Shown here piece by piece: positions 11,070 to 21,306 of a DNA stretch of 64,000 nt. The DNA lies in the NCBI GenBank assembly GCA_028386065.3, contig JAKUCV010005600.1, positions 230,379-294,378 of the forward strand, read 5' to 3'. Numbering within the stretch: position 1 is the stretch's first letter; each line of letters starts with the position of its first letter. This stretch comes from Turnera subulata (lineage: Eukaryota; Streptophyta; Magnoliopsida; Malpighiales; Passifloraceae). Below the pieces are notes generated by a model. The model did not search any database. It was given only the letters and a program-made list of their open reading frames with translations, and was not told the origin of the DNA. The position numbers were made by a program, and so were the translations under genes.

Positions 11070-14000
11070 TGAAACGCCCCGATCTGTATTTACCATACAT
11101 AGTAAACACGTGCCGAAACTGTAACGACCCGATCAAACAAGCCCAGTATACAGTGTATACAACAAAAACTCTGGCTCAACAGCCCAAAATATAAACATCA
11201 CAAACGGCCCAAGGCCCAACAATAACAACAATCAGCACAGCGGAAGACTTAATAACTCACAAAGACACTGTATGCAACACAGATGCAAACTAATGGATCC
11301 GAGTCCTGTCCGAGGGATAACGCCGCAGCCTGTCTGGAATGCATCAAACCTGAACCACAAATAACTCAACCTACGGGATGAAAGCCCGCAGGTGAGGGGT
11401 GAGTCCGAAGTGCTCACAACCATGGATAGACAATCAATATGCAACACTATAATATACTCAAGGTCGAAAACAGGCACAACAGCCAAAATATACCAACCAA
11501 AAGACTCGACCCAAAACTGGTCCAAGACCAAAAAGACTTAAACAAAAATCCAATTTCCAATTTTATCTTCCCGAGCCCCGTCACGGAAAAGCTAGGGTCG
11601 TACCAGGTTATCAACCTGTTCCTGGTGCCAGATCAAAAAGAACCCGGGATCAACATCCCAATCAAACTGGCATCAACATGCCCATCAAAAGTAACCCAGA
11701 TCATGGCCACCACAAAACAGTCTCAAACCATCCGGTCGTACCTCTACTTACCACATGACAATTATATCATCATCATCCAAAACCAAATCTCAGGAATCAA
11801 CATCCCTAACCAAAACACCGGGATAGACATCCCAATCCAAAACTAAGGATCTATCACAATTATTAAATCAATTTTTCTTATACCAAAAGACACAGGGATA
11901 AATATCCAAAAACTCAATGCACAGGGATAAACATCCCAAAATCAAATCATGGGGATAAACATCCCAAAATCAAATCATGGGGATAAACATCCCAAAATCA
12001 ATCAAGACACTAGGATAAACATCCTGAAATCAAACCACAGCAAATGCAACACCTAACAGTGCAACAATCATCAAACACAACAACCGAGTAATATAGGCAC
12101 ATATCGAAGGAAATCCATCCTCACCTTAGCCGATTACTCAACTCTGAAAACATCTACCGGTCCAAAGCCGGTTCCTCGGGGAACTGCCCGATATCAAACC
12201 TATATAACAAAACACATATGCTCACATAAGATGCACATAATAGGTATGCCATGATGCCATAATCTGTAAATCAAACTCATCGGTAAAACATCTTGATTAT
12301 ATATCATAAAATTATCCTTTTATCGTAATTAAACCTTTTTCCAAAAAATAATATATCGTTTGTATATAGGGCTACAAAAATATATTTCCATAACTGTTAA
12401 ATCAAATTTTCATAAAGTAATATACTTCTTCCAAAATATTAACACCGTAATTTTTCTAGAAATTATAACATATAAATATATATATATATTTTCCAAAATA
12501 TTTCCATAAAACTATTTACCATAATATAATTATCAAATATTATTACTTATCAAAATATATATAAACTAATCATATGCTATATATATTATTTTCCAGAAAA
12601 TATATATTCATAAAAGCAAACTCTGAAAATAATTATAATTTAATAAATACACATTTTTATTTTCTAAAGACAAAATAATTTTCCAACAATTACAAATCAA
12701 CATAATTATATATATTTCAGAAATATACCTATATATATTTTTCCAAGAATAACAACATATTTATAGAATACTCCAGAAATATATTCAAGGTATACATCTT
12801 TTTTTCTAAATGAACATAATACTAATTTTTTAAAACAAAATATAATTATTTTTAATTTTCCAAGTGTCAAAGTATATATATATATATTTATATTTTTTTC
12901 CAAAACCATAATTAAAACTTACCATAATTTTTTTCAAATATATATAATTTTCAAAAATAATTACCAATTAATGAGTATATATATATATATATATATATAT
13001 TTCTTTTTAAAAAAAACGGACTGGGCTGAACAGGACCAAGCCCAGGCTTACACTGTGCCAAGCCCAGCCAGCCCAACGTCCGACCCGAAAACCCAAAACA
13101 AAACACTGTACAGGACCCGTCCAAGGAAACGGGTCGGCTCTCAAAACCCGTCGCTCACCTCGGGTTGCAGCGGCAGCTGCGCGACGACAAGCGCGAGGAG
13201 GAAAAGCGAGCTCAGCTGCGACGTCGAGGCGGCACGAGCAGCGTGTTGGCGGCGGAAAGCTGGCGTGAAGCTGTCGGAAGCAGGTGCAGGCGCGGAGGAA
13301 GCAAGATCCACGGTTTTCCGTCAGGTCAACAACTCCTGACGGCGCGTCGGCGAGCGAAAAAGCTCGTAGAAGGCGTCGTTCGGTCGGCGACAGCGTGGAG
13401 ATGATGCTGGTGGCGGCGGTGACTCGAGAAGCGTCAGGGAACGCTTCGTGATGAACAGTGATCAGAGGAGGAGGAAGGGTGGCAACTGTGCTCTTCTCGG
13501 TTTTTCTCTTTTTCTCTTATTTTTCTTTCTCCTCTTTTTTTTCCTATTTTTCTTTTCTTTTTCTTTCATTGTTTTTACCTTCCGTTTTCACTCTCTCTGT
13601 TTCCTGTTTTTTTTTATTTCCTTATTTTCTCTTTTTCTTCCTTTTTATTTTCGTCCCCGCTCCCCATTTTTTTCTTTCTCCTTTTTTTTTTTCCTCTTTT
13701 CCTCTCCTTCCCTTTTTTTCTTCCTTCCTTCCTTCTGATCAGCTTTTATACAGGTTTTTTTTTTTTACTATGTGACCTGTGAAGGCTGTGCCGCCTTCAA
13801 TAATGTAGCATGTCTGTGTATGTGACGAGTCCGGTCTGGACCAGAAAATATCTGATACCCCCTTAGTTATTTTCTGGTATGATTTTTCTGAGGATTCCGG
13901 GACCCGAAAAATACCAACTTTGGTTCGTAGAATCCACGGAAAAATCACGAGCGCGGGGAAAACATCGGTTACGAAAAATGACGCTCGATTTACCTTGAAT

Positions 14001-14091
14001 TAATTACCCAAGATTAATTCTTTCGGTAAATCACTATAAAAAGACTTTTACAGTCCCGGTAAAAATCCAAATTTTTACCCGGGCTGTTACA
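11070..14091 (-). repeat. 3' LTR of the Gypsy-type element
   Basis: This is the left copy, 3022 bp, with TG...CA ends. It contains a GGGAT-N4-ATCCC hairpin array (11640-12030), AT-rich blocks, a GC-rich block (13150-13450) and a 240-bp pyrimidine-rich tract (13495-13740). It differs from the right copy by scattered substitutions and indels, including one more roughly 30-bp hairpin unit. The open frames read from it are by-products of base composition. Confidence 0.85.
11640..12030. repeat. array of short inverted repeats with constant 4-nt loop (3' LTR)
   Basis: GGGAT-CAAC-ATCCC, GGCAT-CAAC-ATGCC, GGGAT-AGAC-ATCCC, several GGGAT-AAAC-ATCCC and AGGAT-AAAC-ATCCT follow each other, partly as roughly 30-bp tandem units (11924, 11951, 11981). 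The arms differ but stay complementary. The matching array in the other LTR is at 17350-17740 and includes AAGGAT-AGAC-ATCCTT. Confidence 0.8.
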
Positions 14092-14110
14092 GTCTACCCA
14101 CCTTAAAAAA
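14092..14110 (-). other. polypurine tract of the Gypsy-type element
   Basis: On the minus strand a T-run is followed by AAGGTGGGTAGAC directly abutting the 3' LTR start TGTAACA. This is the usual place and composition for a plus-strand primer and supports the minus orientation. Confidence 0.6.
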
Positions 14111-14232
14111 AAATCGTCCTCGAGATTCCGTCTTATCCTGGGTCCTACCACGATAAGCTTCTGGTACACTCTACCAGGTGTCCCAACTCAACACAAGATA
14201 CCGCTTATACCCTTATGCGACATCTCATCCTC

Positions 14233-14239
14233 TATAAAA
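14233..14239 (+). promoter_or_regulatory. TATA box of the first antisense cargo unit
   Basis: TATAAAA in the context CCTCTATAAAAACC lies 42 nt before the ATG at 14275. A CA-rich leader (ACTCACACACAGCC) follows. This would give a very short 5' UTR of about 10 nt. Inferred from sequence only. Confidence 0.45.
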
Positions 14240-14274
14240 ACCGAACCTCATATCCGGCAAACTCACACACAGCC

Positions 14275-14652
14275 ATGGACTCTCCAATCCGATCTCGAAC
14301 TACCTCTGACTCCGAGGATAACAGCTATATCGGTGGTACTGCTTTCCCGACAAGCTCCGATGAAGAACCTCCCAAGAAGCGGTTCAAGACAAACACCATC
14401 AGTCTGAAGGAAGATATGGTGGTCTCCCCAAGACAGCGAAAGAAGCGTGCCAACAAGAAAGCTGATGATCGGAAGGGCAAAGCAACGGCTAAAAGTAGCA
14501 CTCCAGTGCAGACACTATCGCAGCTGAACGTCTCACTGAGGAAGGTCAGCTCGGCGATGATGCAGATAGAACTGGCGTGTGCGGAGCTCTTCCCTCACGT
14601 GAAAAACATCCAAAAACCTGTAAAAGACCTTGTGAAGCATGTAACTCAATAG
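14275..14652 (+). CDS. unrecognised 125-aa nuclear-type protein, antisense cargo of the Gypsy-type element
   Basis: I do not recognise this protein. The start at 14275 is chosen over an upstream in-frame ATG (14215) because it has a strong context (AGCCATGG) and lies just after a TATA box. The 125-residue product begins MDSPIRSRTT. It has an acidic Ser-rich segment (DSEDN, SSDEEPP), then a PPKKRFK cluster and an RQRKKRANKK cluster, both resembling nuclear localisation signals. The C-terminal third is probably helical (LSQLNVSLRKVSSAMMQIE). A poly(A)-type signal (AATAAATAAA) follows at about 14687. The unit reads opposite to the retroelement. Unlike the next cargo unit, no second copy was seen in the window, so selection cannot be tested here. 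Confidence 0.5.
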   Translation: MDSPIRSRTTSDSEDNSYIGGTAFPTSSDEEPPKKRFKTNTISLKEDMVVSPRQRKKRANKKADDRKGKATAKSSTPVQTLSQLNVSLRKVSSAMMQIELACAELFPHVKNIQKPVKDLVKHVTQ

Positions 14653-15439
14653 AGTACCTCTTCTCTGTATTGTAAAACTGTTATGAAATAAATAAAACAA
14701 GCTTTCTTTTTAAAACAAAACTCTTGTTAAATTATGAAAACTCATGGTAACAGAAAGATAAAAACATTTCAAGGCAGAACAAAAACCAACAATAAGGACG
14801 TAAAATCAAACATAAAGAAATTAAAAACAAAACTCGTTTAACAAAACCAAAACATAAAGAAGTTGAAAACAAAACATGTTTTCATGATCAACGCTCATAT
14901 CGGTCGTAAACATCCTCGATCCCGAGAAACGTGACATGCAGGGCTAACGGTGACGTCAATTTCCCTCGTGAAAGGACGTCCGTTAACTCGCAAGGCGATG
15001 ATCACGAGGACGTCCTGTGTCCCTCGAAAGAAATGTTATCCACTTGTTCACAAATTTTGCATGAGCCAAAAACGTCTGTCAAGTCTCGTATCCCTCCATG
15101 ATGTCTGAACAGGTGTAAGCTTGTCACATATGCACTCTACTCGAGGTATGGTCCCATCAGTCTAGCCACAACGGTCACGAATGCATGCGATAAAAGTTGC
15201 AGGAAAAAGTCATAAAAAGAATAAAGCAAGGTAACCAAACGTGAAGGAAAAAGGTATGATGAAAACGAGCTGAAAAACACTTACATTTGTAGCCCGAAAA
15301 ACGTTTAAAGTAACGAAGCAAAATTTCAAACCATGGCAAAATTTTCAAAAAGCAAAATCCAATCAATGATGAAATTTTGAAAAAGCAAAACCTCGAAGAT
15401 CGAAAATGGTTTAAAGTTTTGTGAAAAGAATCTACTTTT
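14653..15439. other. interior spacer between the two cargo units
   Basis: No gene is supported here. A perfect TGACGTCA palindrome, the core recognised by TGA/CREB-type bZIP factors, lies at about 14952, with GACGTC words around it (GGACGTCC near 14975 and 15010). It may belong to the promoter region of the downstream cargo unit, but that is only inferred from position. Confidence 0.35.
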
Positions 15440-15668
15440 CCTATCCCCAAAAAAATATTTTATTTTATTTTTCTTTTTCTTTACCTTCTTTTCTTTTTCT
15501 TTTTTTTTCTTTCTCTCCCTTTTTTCTTTTACTTTACCCTTTTTTTTCCTTTTCTTTTCTATTTCCCTCTTCTTCTTTTTCTTCTCTTTTTTTTTCTCTT
15601 CCTTTTTTTTTACTGTTTCTCTTTTTCTTTCTTCTTCTTTTTTTTTCTCTTCTTTCCTTTTTTTTTTG
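15440..15668. repeat. 230-bp pyrimidine-rich tract
   Basis: Almost pure T/C on the plus strand with many TTTTCTTT words. It ends 45 nt before the TATA box of the second cargo unit. Similar tracts occur in both LTRs (13495-13740, 19200-19440). The long phenylalanine-, serine- and leucine-rich frames reading through it are not genes. Confidence 0.9.
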
Positions 15669-15713
15669 AGAACAGGTGGGGTCTATACTTTGAAAAACAG
15701 GTAAACATTTTTC

Positions 15714-15720
15714 TATAAAA
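15714..15720 (+). promoter_or_regulatory. TATA box of the second antisense cargo unit
   Basis: TATAAAA within TTCTATAAAAGGC, 110 nt before the ATG at 15830 and followed by an A/C-rich leader. The homologous gene in the Copia-type element has a TATA box in the same relative position (33787-33797), which makes chance less likely. Confidence 0.6.
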
Positions 15721-15829
15721 GGCAAAACAACGAAAAGCAAAAACCACAAGGCATCCAAGAGAAAACAAAACATTCAGGCAAAGAAAACACCACGTTCAGA
15801 CCCTAAAACACCAACGCGTCCAAAACACA

Positions 15830-16513
15830 ATGCCTGCTCCATCATCCGTCTTTTTCGTCGAAGGTGCCTCCCTCGGAAGAAGAAACCGACTGGCCTACAG
15901 CATGATCAACGAGCGTCAAGAGGAACTACCGAACGAGCTCGGCAGGATGCCTCGTCTGGTCTTCGTCGACGAACTCTACTCGTCGAGGTTCTTTGTCACT
16001 CCCATGGAAGAGACGTTCTTCCTAGAGGACCAAGGTACTCTGAGGACCTCTTTCTACGGCTCGGCCAATTCCGTCATGTTTTTCATTTCTGAAAGACTTC
16101 AGGAATTCAACCTAGAGCCCACTTGCCATTTCCTGGACCAAGGCACCTACTACCAGCTCTCGATGACTGCCCAAAGCATGCCCAGAGTCACTCGGTTACC
16201 TCCAACTTGCCCAAAGGCCCGACTACTGGTGTGGAATTGCAGAGGAATCGCTAGGCGTTCCCAGGAGTTCTCGCGTACCCTGAGGGACCTGAAGAACCAG
16301 TACAAGCCTAACATGGTCCTTCTCATGGAGACCCAGTGGCAGCCTGAAGACGATCACAGTGTCATCCCACTCCGGTTCCCTCCAGCAAACCGGTTCGAGC
16401 TTCCTGGCCAGAACAACGCGGGCGGCATGTGGTTCTCGTAGAACGACAGCATCAGGGTGAACATTAACAATGACCCCAATAGCTTCAGGGTCAATGTTGT
16501 ACCGAGAAGATGA
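15830..16513 (+). pseudogene. antisense cargo protein, Gypsy-type copy: novel N-terminal domain plus endonuclease-like segment, one nonsense codon
   Basis: The frame is open from ATG 15830 to a TAG at 16439-16441 (203 residues). It then continues in frame for 23 codons to TGA at 16511-16513. The paralogue at 33886-34562 has TGG at the TAG position, so the stop is a nonsense mutation. Residues 1 to about 120 match nothing I know (landmarks VFFVEGASLGRRN, RLVFVDELYSSRFFVTP, EETFFLED). From about residue 128, WNCRGIARRSQ, a helical stretch, KPNMVLLMETQ and GGMWFSW resemble the first part of the endonuclease domain of plant LINEs (exonuclease/endonuclease/phosphatase fold). The later catalytic parts are absent, so activity is unlikely. 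It reads opposite to the retroelement and has its own TATA box. Confidence 0.75.
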
Positions 16514-16760
16514 ATGTTTTAAATAATAATGATAATGTAATATTAATGTTTGTAATAATAATAGTAGTAATATTAATAATATTTATGTTTCTGCATATTT
16601 ATGGCATCAATTACCTCTTATGTGTATGTTCTGTGGCAAGCTGGCGTCCCTCGACTGGATCCATCACGTACTAACTAAATGATATAAAATAATAAACAAA
16701 TGGAGCGAACTATGCAAACAAGAACAACAAACATACAAGGACTACCCAACAAGATCTAAC

Positions 16761-16776
16761 GCCCTCTCCGCTACCA
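16761..16776 (-). other. primer-binding site of the Gypsy-type element
   Basis: Read on the minus strand, TGGTAGCGGAGAGGGC lies four bases inside the 5' LTR. It begins with TGG, as expected for pairing with a tRNA CCA end. The other two plus-oriented LTR elements in the window have nearly the same word. It differs from the common plant initiator-Met PBS (TGGTATCAGAGC). Confidence 0.55.
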
Positions 16777-16780
16777 AAAA

Positions 16781-19700
16781 TGAAGCGCCCCGACCCGTAT
16801 TTACCATACATAGTAAACTCGTCCCGGCACTGTAACGACCCGATCAAACAAGCCCAGCATACAGTGTATACAACAGAAACTCTGGCTCAACAGCCCAAAA
16901 TATAAACATCACAACCGGCCCAAGGCCAACAATAACAACAATCAGCACAGCGAAAGACTTAATAACTCACAAAGACACTGTATGCAACACAGATGCAAAC
17001 TAATGGATCCGAGTCCTGTTCGAGGGATAACGCCGCAGCCTGTCTGGAATGCATCAAACCTGAACCACAAATAACTCAACCTACGGGATGAAAGGCCGCA
17101 GGTGAGGGGTGAGTCCGAAGTGTTCACAACCATGGATAGACAATCAATATGCAACACTATAATATACTTAAGGTCGAAAACAGGCACAACAGCCAAAATA
17201 TACTAACCAAAAGACTCGACCCAAAACTGGTCCAAGACCAAAAAGACTTAAACAAAAATCCAATTTCCAATTTTATCTTTCCGGGCCCCGTCACGGATAA
17301 GCTAGGGTCGTACCAGGTTATCAACCTGTTCCTGGTGCCAGATCAAAAAGAACCCGGGATCAACATCCCAATAACAAACTCAGGGATCAACATCCCAATC
17401 AAACTGGCATCAACATGCCCTTCACAAGTAACCCAGATCATGGCCACCACAAAACAGTCTCAAACCATCCGGTCGTACCTCTACTTACCACATGACAATT
17501 ATATCATCATCATCCAAAACCAAATCTCAGGAATCAACATCCCTAACCAAAACACCGGGATAGACATCCCAATCCAAAACCAAGGATAGACATCCTTATT
17601 ACAATTATTAAATCCATTATTCTTATACCAAAAGACACAGGGATAAATATCCAAAAACTCAATGCACAGGGATAAACATCCCAAAATCAAATCATGGGGA
17701 TAAACATCCCAAAATCAATTAAGGCACTAGGATAAACATCCCGAAATCAAACCACAGCAAATGCAACACCCAACAGTGCAACAATCATCAAACACAACAA
17801 CCAAGTAATATAGACACATATCGAAGGAAATCCATCCTCACCTTAGCCGATTACTCAACTCTGAAAACATCAACCGGTCCAAAGCCGGTTCCGCGGGGAA
17901 CTGCCCGATATCAAACCTATATAACAAAACACATATGCTCACATAAGATGCACATAATAGGTATGCCATGATGCCATAATCTGTAAATCAAACTCATCGG
18001 TAAAACATCTTGATTATATATCATAAAATTATCCTTTTATCGTAATTAAACCTTTTTCCAAAAATTAATATATCATTTGTATATAAGGCTACAAAAATAT
18101 ATTTCCATAACTATTAAATAAAATTTTCATAAAGTAATATACTTTTTCCAAAATATTAACACCGTAATTTTTCTAGAAATTATAACATATATATATATAT
18201 ATATTCCAAAATATTTCCATAAAACTATTTACCATAATATAATTATCAAATATTATTATTTATCAATATATATATAAAATAATCATATGCTATATTTATT
18301 TTTTTCCAAAAAATATATATTCATAAAAGCTTACTCTGAAAATAATTACAATTTAATAAATATACATTTTTATTTTCTAAAGACAAAATACTTTTCCAAC
18401 AATTATAAATCAACATAGTTATATATATTTCAGAAATATACCTATATATATTTTTCCAAGAATAACAACATATTTATAGAATACTCCAGAAATATATTCA
18501 AGGTATACATCTTTTTTTCTAAATGAACATAATACTAATTTTTCAAAACAAAATATAATTATCTTTAATTTTCCAAGAATCAAAGTATATATATATATAT
18601 TTATATTTTTTTCAAAACCATAATTAAAACTTACCATAATTTTTTTCAAATATATATATAATTTTCAAAAATAATTACCAATTAATGAGTACATATATAT
18701 ATATATTTCTTTTTTAAAAAAAAACTGGGCTAAACAGGACCAAGCTCAGGCTTGCACTGTGCCAAGCCCAGCCAACCCAACGTCCAACCTGAAAACCCAA
18801 AACAAAACACTGTATAGGACCCGTCCAAGGAAACGGGTCGGTTCTCAAAACCCGTCGCTCACCTCGGGTTGCAGCGGCAGCTGCGCGACGACAAGCGTGA
18901 GGAGGAAAGGCGAGCTCAGCTGCGACGCCGAGGCGGCACGAGCGGCATGTTGGCGGCAGAAAGCTGGCGTGAAGCTGTCGGAAGCAGGTGCAGGCACGGA
19001 GGAAGCAAGATCCGCGGTTTTTCGTCGGGTCAACGCCTCCTGACGGCGCGTCGGCTAGCGGAAAAGCTCGGAGATGGCGTCGTTCGGTCGGCGACGGCGT
19101 GGAGATGATGCTGGTGGCGGCGGTGACTCGAGAAGCGTTAGGGAACGCTTCGTGATGAACAGTGATCAGAGGAGGAGGAAGGGTGGCAACTGTGCTCTTC
19201 TCGGTTTTTCTCTTTTTCTCTTATTTTTCTTTTTCTTCTTTTTTTTCCTATTTTTCTTTTCTTTTTCTTTCATTTTTTTCCTTCCGTTTTCACTCTCTCT
19301 GTTTCCTTTTTTTTATTTCCTTATTTTCTCTTTTTCTTCCTTTTTATTTTCCTCCCCCCTCCCTTTTTTTTTTCTTTCTCCTCTTTTTTTTTTCCTCTTT
19401 TCCTCTCCTTCCCTTTTTTTCTTCCTTCCTTCCTTCTGATCAGCTTTTATACAGGTTTTTTTTTTACTGTGTGACCTGTGAAGGCTGCGCCGCCTTCAAT
19501 AATGTAGCTTGTCTGCGTATGAGGCGAGTCCAGTCCGGACCAGAAAATATCTGATACCCCCTTAGTTATTTTCCGGTGTGATTTTTCTGAGGATTCCGGG
19601 ACCCGAAAAATACCAACTTTGGTCCGTAGAATCCACGGAAAAATCACGAGCGTGGGGAAAACATCGGTTACGAAAAATGACGCTCGATTTACCTTGAATT

Positions 19701-19790
19701 AATTACCCAAGATTAATTCTTTCGATAAATCACTGTAAAAAGACTTTTACAGTCCCGGTAAAAATCCAAATTTTTACCCGGGCTGTTACA
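16781..19790 (-). repeat. 5' LTR of the Gypsy-type element
   Basis: This is the right copy, 3010 bp, colinear with 11070-14091. It has a 27-bp extra hairpin unit near 17358-17400 and lacks one unit near 17700. The same GC-rich block (18840-19140) and pyrimidine tract (19200-19440) are present. For the minus orientation this copy would drive transcription leftwards. Confidence 0.85.
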
Positions 19791-19793
19791 TAC

Positions 19794-19824
19794 CACGTGC
19801 ATGGCACGTGAAAAAAAAAACTAG
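19794..19824 (+). other. Helitron 3' terminal hairpin and CTAG end
   Basis: CACGTGC-ATG-GCACGTG forms a perfect 7-bp stem with a 3-nt loop (19794-19810), followed by A10 and CTAG. This is the expected Helitron termination structure. The stem holds two CACGTG (G-box) words. The nested LTR element inserted right at the left foot of the stem; its TSD overlaps the first two stem bases. Confidence 0.85.
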
Positions 19825-19961
19825 TTTTCCTAAAAAAAACTAAAAACATGTTTGGCTAGACAAGATGGTTTACGCTCTTCTAAGGGTCAAGTGGAAACAA
19901 AAACTAAATTTAAAGAAACCATAAAAAGTGGTTTTTGTGTTTTGGTTTCCGGTTTACAATC

Positions 19962-20578
19962 AACCCTAAACCCTAGAATCCAAAAACTTTATACTCAAAA
20001 TTAAACCCTAATCCTTGAATCCTGAACCCTAAAACTTTTAAAATTTTAGACCCAAAATTTTAAACTCTAAACCCTAAAATCCTACACCCAAACTCTAAAC
20101 CTAAACACTAAACTCTAATCTTTAAACCCATACTAAAACCTTAAACCTTAAACCCTAAATCCTAAACTTCAAACCCTAAAATTTAACCCTAAAATATTAA
20201 AGCATTAAACCTTAAATCCTAAAACCTTTAAATACTAAAACCTTAAAACTTAAACCCTAAAATTCTAAACTCTAAACCCTAAACTTTAAACTTAAATCAT
20301 AAAATACTTAAACGTTAAACCTTAAATCATAAAATTCTAAATCCAAAATCCCTAAATCTTAAACCCTAAACTCTTAATCCTAAACCTTTAAATCATATAC
20401 CCTAAACCATAAATCTTAAAACTTTGAACTTTAAAATCCTAAAACCTTAAACCCTAAAACTCTAAACATTAAACCCTCAAACCCTAAACCTTAAATCCTA
20501 AAATTTTAAATCCTAAAATTCTAAACCTGAAACCCTAAATTTTAAAACTTTGAACCCTAAATCCTAAACGTTAAACTA
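19962..20578. repeat. interstitial degenerate telomere-like tract, (CCCTAAA)n
   Basis: About 615 bp made largely of CCCTAAA, CCTTAAA, CCTAAAA and AACCCTAAA variants, all with the C-rich strand on plus. Plant telomeres are TTTAGGG repeats, so this is a decayed interstitial telomeric-type array. It lies about 140 bp right of the Helitron end. Confidence 0.85.
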
Positions 20579-21306
20579 CATCTGAAGAAAGAGCAGTTAT
20601 CGATATTAATTCTAGACAATTTCGGCAAATAAGTCAGACTCGAGATATAGTAGCAGAGTAGTCGTGGGATCGATATATTCAACATTGATATTATTTATTT
20701 TTGGTACATGAATATTATTAAATATTTTTATAAATTTTAAAATTTAGTCAATTTGACATTACTTTCATAATAAATATTTTTTTGAATTTTTATGTATAAA
20801 TTACATTTATGTTATTTTAAATAATAAAGTAATTATATTATGTTATTAGTTTCAAAATTTTACATCCGTAAACTACATAGCATGCTAGTTCAAAGTCTTG
20901 AGGGATACTAGACAAAGTCGTTGCACTAAGTTCCTACTACACCCTATTGAACAAATCAATTATTTAAGAAATTGCTAATAAAATGCTCCACTTACGACAA
21001 TATATAGTATATTAGTTCAAAGTTTTAAGGGAAATTAATCATGTTGTTTTTTGTGAAGATTATATTAAATTGTAGAAGAAGTTCACGAGCTACAGTAGTT
21101 CATACTACATCACTTAACAAAATAGCCATGTAGAAATCAAGGGTAGCTTTTTCAACTAACATATTTGCTACAAAGTTAGTTTCACGATAATAGTAATGAA
21201 AGCTGACCGTTCACTCTTGAGCTAACAAGGAGCGAATGCACTCCATCCAACAGAGGTAGATGTTCCAGTTTACTAGATGGTTCGTTGCTTAGGATTCAAG
21301 CCCTTC
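20579..21306. other. intergenic, nothing recognised
   Basis: AT-rich unique-looking DNA with no supported gene, RNA or clear repeat. The part after about 21100 may be the decayed 3' end of the LINE remnant that follows. Confidence 0.4.

Larger units (their letters stand above)
11070..19790 (-). mobile_element. Ty3/Gypsy-type non-autonomous LTR retrotransposon with antisense cargo genes
   Basis: Two roughly 3-kb direct repeats (11070-14091, 16781-19790) flank a 2.7-kb interior. The TSD TACCA is present at 11065-11069 and 19791-19795. Orientation is minus: read leftwards the LTR starts TGTAACAGCCCGGG and ends CGCTTCA, the 5' LTR (right copy) is followed by TGGTAGCGGAGAGGGC as primer-binding site, and the 3' LTR is preceded by the purine-rich AAGGTGGGTAGAC. 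LTR ends of this form are usual in plant Gypsy elements of the Tekay/Del type, a placement that is inferred. No gag, protease, RT or integrase is present. The interior instead carries two plus-strand gene-like units, antisense to the element. Confidence 0.8.
8367..19824 (+). mobile_element. non-autonomous Helitron, split by a nested LTR element
   Basis: The left end is TCTATATTATATATAAAAGC at 8367, a usual plant Helitron 5' start (TC). The right end is a 7-bp perfect hairpin (19794-19810), ten A residues and CTAG (19821-19824). The element sits between A (8366) and T (19825), as expected for insertion into an AT dinucleotide without target duplication. Without the nested LTR element (11070-19790 plus one TSD copy) the Helitron is about 2.7 kb. 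It has no Rep/helicase reading frame, so it depends on other copies for movement. Its body is AT-rich, with two families of degenerate direct repeats. Confidence 0.8.

Noticed and set aside
11232..11846. ORFs within the 11-20 kb repeats (also 16942-17589, 12971-13404, 18759-19108).
   Set aside because: They lie in LTRs, have no domain, and differ between the two LTR copies by frame-breaking indels.
13448..13775. Long Phe/Leu/Ser-rich open frames (also 15421-15669 and 19074-19439).
   Set aside because: They read through pyrimidine-rich tracts. Composition explains the lack of stops.
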